A DNA stretch of 64,000 nucleotides from Blasia pusilla (lineage: Eukaryota > Marchantiophyta > Marchantiopsida > Blasiales), in assembly GCA_050084515.1 (NCBI GenBank), contig CM114271.1, positions 28,334,001-28,398,000 on the forward strand, given 5' to 3'. This document shows, one piece after another, positions 36,907-48,365 of the stretch. The translations under genes were made by a program, and so were the position numbers. Position 1 is the stretch's first letter. Every line of letters begins with the position of its first letter. The notes below the pieces were generated by a model. That model saw nothing but the letters and a program-made list of their open reading frames with translations. It was not told the DNA's origin and ran no database searches.

Positions 36907-37183
36907 TGAACAAATTTGGCTATGGTGTACCATTCATCAATGGTAATTTCGAGAGAAGCCAGGTCAGCCCGTGAATGAAAGTTTCGTGAACAAAGGTGGC
37001 TATGGTGCAGCATTCATCAATGAAAGTTTCGTGAACAAAAGTGGCTATGGTGCACTATCAATGGTAATTTCGAGAGAAGCTAGGTCAGCCTGTAAATGAA
37101 AGTTTTGTGAACAAAGTTGGCTATGGTGCACCATTCATCTATGGTAATTTCAAGAGAAGCTAGGTCAGCCCGTGAATGAAAAT
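36907..37183 (+). repeat. ~80-bp minisatellite, about four units
   Basis: The motif TGAACAAA(G)NTGGCTATGG starts units at 36907, 36987, 37032 and 37108. Full units also include ATGGTAATTTCGAGAGAAGC and AGGTCAGCCCGTGAATGAAA. The second unit lacks about 35 internal bases, which explains the uneven spacing (80, 45, 76). Confidence 0.8.
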
Positions 37184-38754
37184 GGCCGATGAAGAAAAAT
37201 ACACATGATTTGCAGTAGCCAAATAGGGAAGTTCATGGGCCTTGCAATTTGTGCATGTAATTATCAAGCCATGCACACTACATACCATATTCAATTGCTA
37301 TTTGATTGCCCTTAATTTGAATATATTCCATATGTTGATGCCGGAAACGAAGTTAGGATTGCATTACCAATGTTATTTGAGACTTCTACTAAAGTCAAGA
37401 AACATAAGCTTTCTTATCATGATGTAAGAAAGATTTGTAGAATATCAATTAAGGATGTTTTAAGGATAAAGAACAATATGGATTGGTTAGGAAATATGAG
37501 AGGGATTATAGATCATGATTTTTTAACTCTCGAGGGCGTTTCGTAATATGACAAGTTCTTTGAAACCTTTTTTTTTTCTATATTTCAAAACATGTCATGG
37601 GAAAATCACATTCTACCAAAGCATGACCAAGAAAGACTCCATGAACTATCATGACATTGATTTTAATACATCAAACCAAATGACATTTTGATTTTAATGG
37701 TTCACTTTTATGGAGCCTAAGAAAGATCCCACACTTAATAATTGTAGGAGATGTGTCATACGTATAGACATTGCTGCCAACATACACCGGTTGTTATGCA
37801 CACAAATTATACACACATTGCATTCGCAATATAAGATAGTTTACAATGAACTCTCAATATTTGTGATCTGCTATCAATCCTAGCCAACTCTTCAAGAGAG
37901 AATTCATGTTCAGTACATGCAAACTGCACTGTATCACGGATCCCAACATAGGTTTGATGTAAGGAAGATGAGTTATGAATGAGCTTCATCCCATATATAT
38001 CCCTTGGACATATCCATGAATGACATGCACAAATAGGTGACCTCCTCCTAGTAGGTCACCAACAATAAGTAGTACATAAGATTCTAACTCCCGAACAACT
38101 ACATACACGGTCCTCTCATAAGACCAACTACTACTCAACTACTAACTAACCCTCGAACCCAAGTGGCTCCATATAAAGGTGAGAGGATCAACCTCTCCAA
38201 AGTTGTCACTCCTCATAAAAGGAAAGGTGATCTTCGCTCTTAGGTCACCTCCTAAGAGCATGTCATATATGACCTCTAAAAATAGGGAAATACAAGACCC
38301 CTCTAAGGTTTCAATGCTATCTCGTCTCACGTCTCATCTACCATGATAAATGACACAAACAACAACGCATCAATCATATAGATAAGATTCCCATGGTCTC
38401 AGAAGGATTTTAATTTTGGATATACTCTCGATATATCGTTGGTGGGACAAATAGAAAAGCGAGATTAAAAAAATAAATTCAATAAGATTTAATACTTTAT
38501 TGAATCAATATATGACCATAGATTAGAATTACAAGGGTAATCATGTATCTGGGAGAATCTTCAAGCTATATATTGCAATGTTAATTCTATACTTATTGGA
38601 AATTGATGGAAAGACATACAAAAATATGTGCAAACAACAACATGGGATCAAATTAGTTAAAATATCACTAATCCCAACAAACATGGTTTATTTACAAGTG
38701 GGCAAGAAAATTCTTAACTTCAAATTGGTTTTCTAAATTTTTTTAAAATAAATA
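37184..38754. other. AT-rich intergenic, no gene recognised
   Basis: Short frames only, with no motif and no strong repeat. Nothing is supported. Confidence 0.35.
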
Positions 38755-39200
38755 GGATACATTGAGCAAATACAAACTCAATTTGGTATGCAAGGGTTAC
38801 AAATAACAATATGGTATTGATTACGAAGAAATATTTTATCAAATTTTTAAGATAGCAAGAACAAAACCATTGAAAGTTATCTTACATAGATGTCAAGACA
38901 ATCTTTCTGAATGAAGATCTTCAAGAAGAAGTGCATAGGATAGGATGCAGCCTTTTAGATATGATTCATATGAACAGGTAGAATTTCAATCTTATGTGTC
39001 AAGGTTTAAAAAAAAATTAAAAGATGCTCTGCATGGACTCAAGAAAGCTTCAAAAGCTAGCTTTGACATGATCTCATAAATCTTGCTAGAGCTACGTACA
39101 CTATTTTTTATTCTAATTTGTCACTATATTATGAGAAAGGAGGGACAATCTTAGAATACCAAATACGTTGTATGTTGATGATCTTCATATGTTTATAGTA
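38755..39200 (+). mobile_element. copia reverse transcriptase remnant
   Basis: With frame changes the + strand reads GYKQQYGIDYEEIF (about 38805), a VDVKTAFL-like segment (about 38890), KKLKDALHGLKKA (about 39020) and LYVDDLHMF (about 39165). The last is the copia-type YVDD catalytic box. It is heavily decayed, with neither LTR recognised. Confidence 0.6.
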
Positions 39201-41245
39201 TGATAAGATGTAAAACAATTTCAATTCATTAATGATGTGATTATTCCACTTTTGGAAGAGTTGTATGCATGGAACTTACTAGGCATGTTCCAAACATACA
39301 ACCTTGACGTTTGTTTCATTCGTTATCATTCATGGAAGTTTGAAAGAGATCCTTTCATAACTCAGAGTGTCTAAGATCAGTAGTCTAAATTTGGATCTTG
39401 ATTATTTCCTTCACTTTATTTTATAGTGTCAAACTGCTTTTGTGTATCTTTGGATCAGTTGGTGTATAAATGGTTTGGTTGGCCCTATAGTTTAAGCTCC
39501 AAAATCTCGTGTCATTTAGATGAGAATTTAAAGTGGTATTAATATTCCACTTTACCTTATGCTTGTTTAAGTGCATAGATGATTTTCTCCATGGCAATAG
39601 GAATGTCTCTTTTGGGGATTTACCATATCTTGCCATTCTCATCAGAAATTTTTGTCGTAAAATTAAACGTGCATATCTTTCATAAGATCAACAATGAGAT
39701 GGGATCTAGATGTGTGAGGCCTCCATGTCCTTAAAGAAAAATTAATTCATGAACTTTAAAGAACCAAAAAAAACCAATGTAAGTTTCATTTTCTACTATT
39801 AAATATTTTGGGAGACTTTTTTGAGAGATCTTCTTGAAATCGTATTTTGCGTTTTTCTTTTGTAGTGAAAATTCAGAGAGAAAATTTGGGTTTCAATAGT
39901 CTTTAATGTGAATATAAGCATGGCATGTCTTAGTACCATATTTATGGATATGAATATACATGATACTATATCAACAAAGAGTTTTAAAAAAAACACAAAG
40001 AATGAAAGAAAATCTCCTCATATTATAAAAACTAGCAATTGCAATAGGGAGTTAATGTCGTAAGTGAAGTTTTCTATTTCTAATTTTTAAAATTTATAGG
40101 TCCGACCTAAATTAATGCTTTATCCATGCAATGGAGGATAAAAGAATTTGGATATTTAAAAGTCTCCACTTCAAAAATCACTTAATAATTCTTTTGTGAA
40201 TAAATTTTCATATAATAGAAAAAAATTCAAAAGTATTATAACTGATAGAGTAAGTTACAGAGTATAAAAGTGTATTATTTAGAGAAGGCTAAAGAATAAG
40301 AGGATTAGGACTTGCATAAGGATAAAGAGATGATGTAGAGAATAAGATTAGGATAAGATAAAGAGAATTTTAGTATCAAATATGTAGTGCACATAAGGTC
40401 GTGCATATAAATAAGAGGCACATAACAAGCATGTAGTAAATATATTGTATGGTTATTGAAAAAGAAATGAAGCTTAAGTAGACTCGGTCTCATTAATCCT
40501 AGATGTAGGAGTCAGGGATCACTTGAGAGTATATAAGGAAGGGAGAAAATACTTATGAATAGTCTTACCCTTTTTATACTCAGATTTTTCTATTAGTAAA
40601 TAAGAGTCTTACAACTAGATATATTATGCGCTACAGAGGAGGAGAATTTTAAATGATTGATGATCAATCTAAATCTAAATTTGCAAAGATACGGCTTTTC
40701 TTATGAACAACCATGGTATGTTTTTCTGTCTGTGCTTTAATGAGTTACTGGGTAACAAGAGGGAGAAAAATATTTAAATAAATTAAAATATTCCAAGAAA
40801 AATATTTTATGCATTTTAAATTTAATGTCAAGTATCATTGATTTTTTAATATAAAAAATTGAGCAATCAAATCTAAAATTCACCTTTGAAAGGAGTATTT
40901 AGTGAGAACTAGGATGAGAATGTTTATCAATTTCTTGATACTCAAATCTCCTTGAATTATGAAAAAAAAAAGGTAAGAAGTTAATTCAAAATTAATTGAA
41001 TATTCACTTATATAGAGTATCATTCCTTGTAAAGATAGTGAAGATGATCAAATTGCATGTCTACCACAATAGAAAATGATTCCTACAGAAATTTCAAGGA
41101 TTTTGTGGTCGTGCGCATACACATCGCTACACAACATACATCGCTATCAACGAACATACTCACAAACACGCACGATCCTACGCTAACTCATGACATTCAA
41201 ACAATGAGACGAGAAGTACCAAAATATCTCCAATAAATCAATGAA
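39201..41245. other. AT-rich intergenic, no gene recognised
   Basis: Strongly AT-rich, with only short frames lacking motifs. The first 200 bases may continue the copia remnant. Confidence 0.35.
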
Positions 41246-41698
41246 ATCTCACACCAAGCTCTCCATGGTGTGCACTCTCTCTCATGTCAAACCAAACCCA
41301 CTCTCCTAATGAGAGGCTTGGGTTACACAGACAAGGCAAGGAAGATCATAGCTCCGCCGCCTCATGCCAAGAGGTTCAACAAAGAGAGAATGAGCTCTCT
41401 TGGAGATATACCCCCTTCCCTCTCCCAAGTCCTCTCCACGGTAACCTATGCTCGCACGTCATCTCCTTGGCTCTTGACCTACGGTAACGGGTCAAGGGCC
41501 ACTTCCCAAAGTGGAAAGTCAGCTATACTCCAAATGGTAACTTACTCAAAATAGTAAGTTCCTAAATATGGATCCAAATGAGCCGAAACGAAGGGGAAAC
41601 TTGCTCTCTCAGGTTACCCGTGGCCTCTTGAGACTGTCCTCCTGTATCTTTGAAGGCTTTCTACAAGATCTCACCAATCTATCGTAAAATTTGTGACA
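41246..41698 (-). repeat. gypsy LTR fragment, copy 3
   Basis: This segment is closely similar to 31945-32413 and to 8185-8675. It shares the CATGTCAAACCAAACCCACT block and ends, like copy 2, with TGTCAC on the minus strand at 41698. No internal element sequence adjoins it, so it is a truncated or solo LTR piece. Confidence 0.8.
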
Positions 41699-42038
41699 TT
41701 GTAGGCTATAACATAGTCATGTAATTGCTCCCATGATTAGGACTTAGAAACTCCAACATTCTTGGATAGATGGCCTCATATGAAGATGGCGATGTGGAAA
41801 TTATGAAAAGATGAACGTGACCACTTTTATCTTCAAACTCCTTAATTCTTGTGATGATGGATTTAGAGCTGGATATTCAACATCCATTGCTTGACTTGAA
41901 TCCTTAATTTTAATGGCCTCCTCTATATAAGGAGAAGCCTACACTTGTAGTTTTGTGTTAACATTAAAAGGACCATAGTTATATGTTGCATGTGTTGTAC
42001 GAAGTGAAGGGTTGTTAGGATGGTATATCCTATTTGTA
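41699..42038. other. intergenic, no gene recognised
   Basis: No motif was recognised. The last five bases (TTGTA) are the left target-site copy of the adjoining inverted-repeat element. Confidence 0.35.
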
Positions 42039-43032
42039 GGGTTGCATACAGACAAAGTCTGTGTCCGCGGACATTTCCATGTCTGCGGACTTATGTCCGT
42101 CCCATCTCTCACACCCGAGCCCATACTCGTTGCGTGGCCCGCAACTAGGCCCGCAAGGCGGGATTGGCCCCCATTGGGAGGGCTCCTAGTCCGCCCCCAG
42201 TGGCCATGCAATGGGTGCGGGCTTGAGTGGGGGCCATGCATGTTCGTCGACACGTCAGGCCCACACCTGAGCCCTTGCCTATTTGGTATCAAGGTCATCG
42301 AGAGTCATTATGGGGATCTAGCTCAAATATCCTATTTTTACTCAAATCTAGTTTTAGATTTGGATATAGAAATCTAGTTTCTTCATGTGGACATGTTTTT
42401 CTTAGTATCTTTGTTCAATAATATCCAAACAAGATGGGATGGACAAATGAATGTAGGATATATGTGGAAGAAAGCATTGGAGAGGGAGAGGGATGGAGAA
42501 GGATAATTCATGCATGGGAAAATATGATCAAAATTTAGATAATTTGATCTATTATGGGAAAACAACTAATTTTCCTCACAATATAATAAATCTGTAAAAA
42601 AATCAAAAAAACTTCACCAAGGAAGTTGAAATTTTGAGCGCAAAGGGGGTGGGATTGGATCACTATTGAATTTGATTGGCCCAAACAACAAGCGTGGATT
42701 TATTTAGCATGGTTGCACAAAAAAAGGAAGTCCGTCCCTAGGACAGATATGGACGGACAAGTTTGGACATGTCCACGGACATGGATTGCAAAAAGTGGGG
42801 CCCACACTTATAGTTCACGGTGGAAGGCAAGACAAGGATGGACGAGACAAGAAGGGGGAGGGAGTGGAGGTGGGAGAAGAAAGAAAGGAGAAAGTATAAA
42901 TCTCAAAGGCAAGTGGGGAGGATGAGAAAGAAGGGGGAGATGGAGCCCATTTGGACAAGTCCTTCTATACGACAGACGTAAGTCCACAAACATGGACATG
43001 TCCGCGGACACGGAGTTTGTCCATATGCAACC
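42039..43032. mobile_element. non-autonomous DNA transposon with ~65-bp terminal inverted repeats
   Basis: The left end (about 42039-42105) and the reverse complement of the right end (about 42967-43032) match over about 65 bases with few differences. Both begin GGTTGCATA, then a GACAAA/GTGTCCGCGGACAT block and CCATGTNTGNGGACTTA. The element is flanked by TTGTA at 42034-42038 and 43033-43037, consistent with a 5-base target-site duplication. No transposase is encoded inside; the small frames have biased composition only. The superfamily is not assigned. Confidence 0.75.
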
Positions 43033-43039
43033 TTGTAAT

Positions 43040-43429
43040 CGAGTGAATTATCTATCGTGGCACTTCATCCACATCTTAGTATGAAGCTTGTTGTCAATTA
43101 TAGGGTGTCTCAAACTATGGTGAAGGATAGAAAAAATAAATTGAAACATTACACTTTTCCACCTATGGATAACTTATGTCAAAGGAGATTAAACGTCTTC
43201 TCCATCATCTTTACGAGAGTTGAAACACATGTGAGAGTAGGAAATTCCAATAAGGTAAAATGTGTTTTTTCCCCAATCTGCTCTTCTAGGCGGTTTTTCC
43301 TAACCATCAAGTCTAGTAACAATTTCCTATATTATATAGTTATTGGCAAGAGGCCTTTCCGAGAGGCTTCTAGAACTCCCAGCACGTGACGCTTTAATGG
43401 AGGGAAAGCACAGTAACTCTCCAATTTAA
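43040..43429. other. intergenic, no gene recognised
   Basis: A + strand frame (43057-43389) shows no known motif. Nothing else is seen. Confidence 0.3.
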
Positions 43430-46400
43430 CTAGTATTGGGCCTTGGTGAGGACGATTGAAATGCGTTCATGGCAGTTGTCTGCACCCGACTATGCTTATT
43501 GTTGTGACATCTCAAAAGAGGAGTCAAAAAATGCTTAATGGAATGCAAAAAGAAAATGGCAACTAGCCAACACAAACACAAACTCAACCAGCTACACGAT
43601 TGATAGCCTGAAATAAATCTGACAAGATCAAACATGAACGGACGACGAGGCGAGTGACCCCCCATCACCTTCACATGACGTATCAATGCCAGGCTTGTGC
43701 ACGTTGTAAGGCCATTGAGATGCATTGCTGAAAATAAGTAGTAACTACATAGAGAGAAAGACTATACGAAGGGGCAAGGTGATGATTCTCGAGGGAGTGG
43801 TGAGCACATGTTTTTAGGAAAGTATCAAAAGACACATGTAAATGATTGAAAACTTCTGCTGCAAAAGGAATAAATCCATTAGTCGCATGTCTCACATCAT
43901 AACTTAACTCCTTGATTCTTGCTACTGCTTCGACCGCTGAATCTTTGGTATGTACGGCTCAACACACCAAGTCAGAATGTGTTGGATCTGCAACCACCAC
44001 ATCACCTAGTGTCTGGAATCCACCTCGAGACATAACAAGATCAACTCTCCTACAAGATATTGCTTGTGTGGTTGAAGGTAGGAGATGGAGCTGCTCTTGT
44101 CCAATGAAGTAGCCTGGAGTACAAGCTACCAATGCTATCGCCTCTCTAATGACATCATGTGATCGTTCGTTCTCCACAATGTGCACATCGGAGAATATGG
44201 ATACCCTTTACATCAATGGGATCTCTGCATACATAATTTGGCATATCTAACAGAGAAGGATGGGGAAGTGGCGTAGTCGTAAAGCTGTCAAGAATATACT
44301 TTGAGGAAGAAGAAATGGAAGAATAAGAAGATTTTCAATAATCCACGCCCCCACTCCTATACCTGCACATGAATGCATAAGAGTTCGATAAGCCTCAAGG
44401 GATGCCTCAAAGAGAACGTTGGAAAAGTTGATTTGGTGCAAATTCTTGAAGATATGCTCTTGAAGTCGATCAAGCCCTTCTGTAATCAATTGACTGAAAG
44501 GGCGTAGAATTTCTTGTGTAGCAAGAGGAAGAAGAGCTCGGGAAAATCTCTGTTGTTGTTGAAATAATAGGTCACCCTCTGCTACATGGGCGACATCATC
44601 CATCAATGTAGGTGTATCTCCTTGGAGAAACCTTGAGGCCATAATCGGTGCCACAACGCCCAACTCCCCAAAAAAACTGCTAGAGCAGATGCAACTATGG
44701 AGGAAAGCCCCATCCTTCCAAAAGAAATAGGCAAGATAGCTTGTCGTGAAGCCAAGACACCATCCTATCCCTCAAATGTATTCGGGCCAAGAAGTTGAAC
44801 AAAAGTTGCAAAGATAGAAGCGTCAAAAGAGGCCAACCGATGTAAGAACCTTGAAATGGAAGGACAACTGCAAAGAAGGTAGGAAGGATTTCATAGAAAA
44901 CATAAGCCACATGGGGATCCCCTAGATAAGGTAACAAATGGAGTCATTCCACGTCTTTCAAAAGAACCTCATCTAAGAACTTCGAGATATAGTCAATGAA
45001 GCCAATTGGAAACCTAAGAACCCTAACCCCTTCAATGCAGATGGGAAAATCATGAGTAGGTGTGATGAATGTTGAGGGAAGGCATGAAGGAGACCATACC
45101 CGATATTACTAGGTTTTACTTTAAGGTTTAAGAAAGAGAGTTGCTCCACAAAATGGGTATAAGCAGGACCTATAATATGAGTCTCATCAACAATAGAAGG
45201 GAAAATACAAGATGGAAATGCTTGGGTTGATGCTCGGAGGGTAAAAAAATGGACAGTAGCAAAGAGTGGGCCCTCCATGGGATCACCTTAATGCGTGTCA
45301 CAAGTTGATTGGATAATACTATATATATTCCTCGGAAGTAGCATGATGAGAATAGATAATGGGTGTATCATAGGCATAGAAGGAGCGGACAGATGGAATG
45401 AGACTCGCAAGTTGTCCTCCTGCACAAGGTGACTCCTCAAAGATGGCCACAAGAGAAACTAAATTGAATGCGTTAGCCACATCTACTTGAATTGCTATCC
45501 ACCCTGGATGGTTATCAAGAGTGGAGCGAATCCCATGTACCACAGCATCACAACCACTAGGGGTTGCCACTCCAAATTGATGAGGAAATAAGTGGGCACT
45601 AAAGTGAGGACAAAATTGCAAGCATAGGGATCGACTAACCAAGTGGTATAAAACCTCTCCAATAGCCAAAAGGTGGACACCTAAAGAAGGCTTATCCATT
45701 GCCAACAAACGACAAGCCCATAAGAGCCTAGAGATAGAGAATGGAAGACGACCTATCGTAATATGTGCATACACCTTATATAGAGAGAGACAAAGCCATT
45801 TGCCGAATGTGCCGGGATAAAGCAATTGGGGAGATGCTCAGTAACCATCCCCTTGACTTGTCGCACCATCCCTTGGAGGGAGGACTAAAACCCTTTGTGG
45901 GAAGAGTAATAGGAGATACCAAGCATTGATATTTGTGGGATCACGCGCTAACCTTTCTAATGGGAACAACAAAGTTTGTTGGATGATGGGGCAAAGAGCA
46001 ATAGGAATGCGAGTGTAGAGTCTATGACGAGGGAGACATGGATGGAAAGAGCAAAGGATATCAATTTGGCTTAACCACGTCCAAGCACTTGTTGTGGGGA
46101 GTGCAGTAGGAGGTGGTATTTGGTTAGAGATTGAAGGACCATGCATGGATTGATAGTACCGTTGATGTCTTTTGATCCCATTAGGAGCGAACTCCTTACC
46201 ACAACGTATTTAACGAACCTTTGGCACAAATGCAGAAGTAGAAGGGTTACAAGGAGAGGAGGTGGGAGGTGCATGAGGTGGTGATGGACGACGATGAAGG
46301 GGTAAATAGGTTGGGGGAGGAGGAGCAGGGGAGATAAGGGTAGAATATATGGGAGTTGGAAGCAAGGGCACAGATGAGATATGTGAGGATGGCAAAGTAG

Positions 46401-46605
46401 AAGGATTCAGCAATAATGGATCAAGATTAGGCTCAATAGGATGAGACGAAGTGGGGAGAAGAGGAGAATCTGGAAGAAATGTAGCGAAAGTATTAGTATC
46501 TGGAGGAAAATGGCGAGATCTATGATGAGGAGAGGAACCAGGGGGAGAGGTTACGGTTGTAGGGGGGTGTGTAAAACTAGAGAAGCGAGTAGATGGATTG
46601 TCCAA
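43430..46605 (-). mobile_element. non-LTR retrotransposon with apparent C-terminal restriction-like endonuclease (decayed)
   Basis: Minus-strand order from 46605: a Pro/Ser/Thr-rich N-terminus, a linker, then a reverse transcriptase. RT motifs include IAIQVDVANAFNLVSLVAIF (about 45490-45430) and FPSIVDETHIIGPAY (about 45210), where D-E replaces the usual D-D. Next come helical regions and RTLMHSCAGIGVGAW (about 44350), then a Cys-His cluster in another frame (CRDPIDVKGIHILRCAHCGE, about 44235-44175). The end is RRVDLVMSRGGFQTLGDVVV with ADPTHSDLV (about 44030-43945), which resembles a PD-(D/E)XK restriction-like endonuclease. RT, zinc knuckle, then endonuclease is the R2-like layout. At least three frameshifts show it is dead. 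Family name not assigned. Confidence 0.6.
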
Positions 46606-48050
46606 CCCATGCTCTCATGGCAAAGGTAGGCAAGTCATCGGAGACAAGGGAAGACATATGAAACATAATTTTGAGAAAGCATAAGGGTAACGACCAGAAC
46701 AAAAGTAGCGGAATCTGTCCAAAAGATATTTAGATCGAGATTTAGATGGAGAGAATAAGATTAGGCAATGATAAATTTATAATTGAAAGTTACTTTAAAA
46801 AATATACAAAGCAATTGAAAAGGAAAAGTGACATATATGGTATCGAAAGAAGTGGCTAAAAAATATGAATCTTTAATGTCCTTAAGGAGATAGTAAACCC
46901 ATGTAGGGGTGAAACAATAAGGTAAAGAGTTGAAAGAGCAAGGAAGACGTTTGAGAGGAATTGACCTAAAATAAACCCCTACACAAAAATAGGCGATACG
47001 GAGAAGGAAGAAAAACTAGAAAACCTACTTGTATGAAAAGAATGAGCTCGTCAAGATGGTTGAAACAAGACCAAACCTGTCCAAAATTAATATTTCAGGA
47101 TAAAATTATGAAAGCAATTGGAAACACCAAAAAAGAAGATATGATGAGAAAGTGAGCCCCAACAATGACTGTTATGAGGGAATGAGGTTGTAATGTTGGG
47201 CCAAGCCCGTATCAAAAGATCGAGAAAAGCAAGAGGAATCCCTAAAACTGATGGTTACCTGGTATTACTCTAGTAATCCGGTATCAAGAGCGTTATGTGT
47301 GAAATTGCGTTTAAAAATCTATGAGCATATTTAAGAGAGAAGGAGGCCTCAAGATCCCAAGAACTTTGAAAAACTCCATCTTAAAAGGAAAAAAGAAGAT
47401 CCAAGAACTTTGAAAAATTCTATCTTAAATGGAAAAAAAAAAGACCCCAAATTCAAGCTGCAAGGGGATAAACAAGTTGGGCCTTCAATTTCAAAGATTG
47501 AAACACAATGGAAATAAATACAAACAAAATCTTCCAAAAAAAAAACTCCTCCGTAATCCTCCCAAAAAATCTCGAAAGAAATCTTGAAACTTGATCCGCC
47601 ACCGTTTCACGTCTGCCGTTCGATCATAAGATGAAATTCCAATCTCTGCGGCCAGCGCACTGTACTCTGCCCGGATGGAAAAAGCGGCGGGTTGCGAAAG
47701 TTCTGATCCTTGAGCCAAATCACGGGTCTGTAGCTCCCCACATGTAGACAGACGGATGTCAGGAGGCCAGTAGTGGGGTTTTAGCGGCGGGGGCGAGAGG
47801 GGCCCGGAGCTGAGGAAGACGTCGCTATAATAACGGACACGGGAGACGACGCGATCGGAGGAGGGGCACGCGAGCGTGAGAATAGAAAACGGCAGAAGGG
47901 GTGACCGACTGGGCTGGTAAATCGCGGCAGATAGTTTGGTGGAGCCCTGTTGATCGCGACAGGCAACTTGCTCCCATCATCCATCGCGCCAAAAACCCCT
48001 CGCGAGCGCCACGCCGCCCGACGGTGACAACGAACCCCACCCCCTAACCG
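46606..48050. other. intergenic upstream of the CCCH gene
   Basis: No gene is recognised. The DNA changes from AT-rich to GC-rich near 47600, consistent with approach to a promoter or 5' leader. A 44-base tandem duplication lies at 47357-47444. Confidence 0.35.
47357..47444. repeat. 44-bp tandem duplication
   Basis: Two adjacent copies of CCAAGAACTTTGAAAAA(C/T)T(C/T) followed by ATCTTAAA and an A/G-rich tail, with a few differences. Confidence 0.75.
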
Positions 48051-48178
48051 TGGCTAGATCCCCCCACTGCACCTTACACCTCCAGTCTAGCAGGTTGACT
48101 GATCTCCCTGCCTACAGTCACTCAGTCAGTCCATTATCCACGCATAGGAGTGACTGCTTCCGCGGAGGGGATGCGAAC

Positions 48179-48199
48179 GCATATATATATACATATATC
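48179..48199 (+). promoter_or_regulatory. TATA-like alternating AT tract before the CCCH gene
   Basis: GCATATATATATACATATAT lies about 170 bases upstream of the ATG at 48366, in an otherwise GC-rich stretch. It could act as a TATA box. This is inferred from sequence and spacing only. Confidence 0.35.
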
Positions 48200-48365
48200 T
48201 CCATGGCAGCGCGCTGTGGTGACTACGTATGAAGTAGCTGGCGCCGGGTGTGCGATTCGTGCTCTCGCGGGATCGTCGTGATCCGAGTCTACGTGCATTG
48301 TGAGATTGATTCGGGGGTATCGGTTGTTTGGATCCGGGTAATTCCCCCTCGCTGTTCGATTTTGA

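Noticed and set aside
36907-37183. CRISPR-like array
   Set aside because: The repeats are contiguous without unique spacers, and the genome is eukaryotic.
42713-42925. Lys/Gly-rich small protein
   Set aside because: It lies inside the inverted-repeat transposon and its composition reflects A/G-rich DNA.
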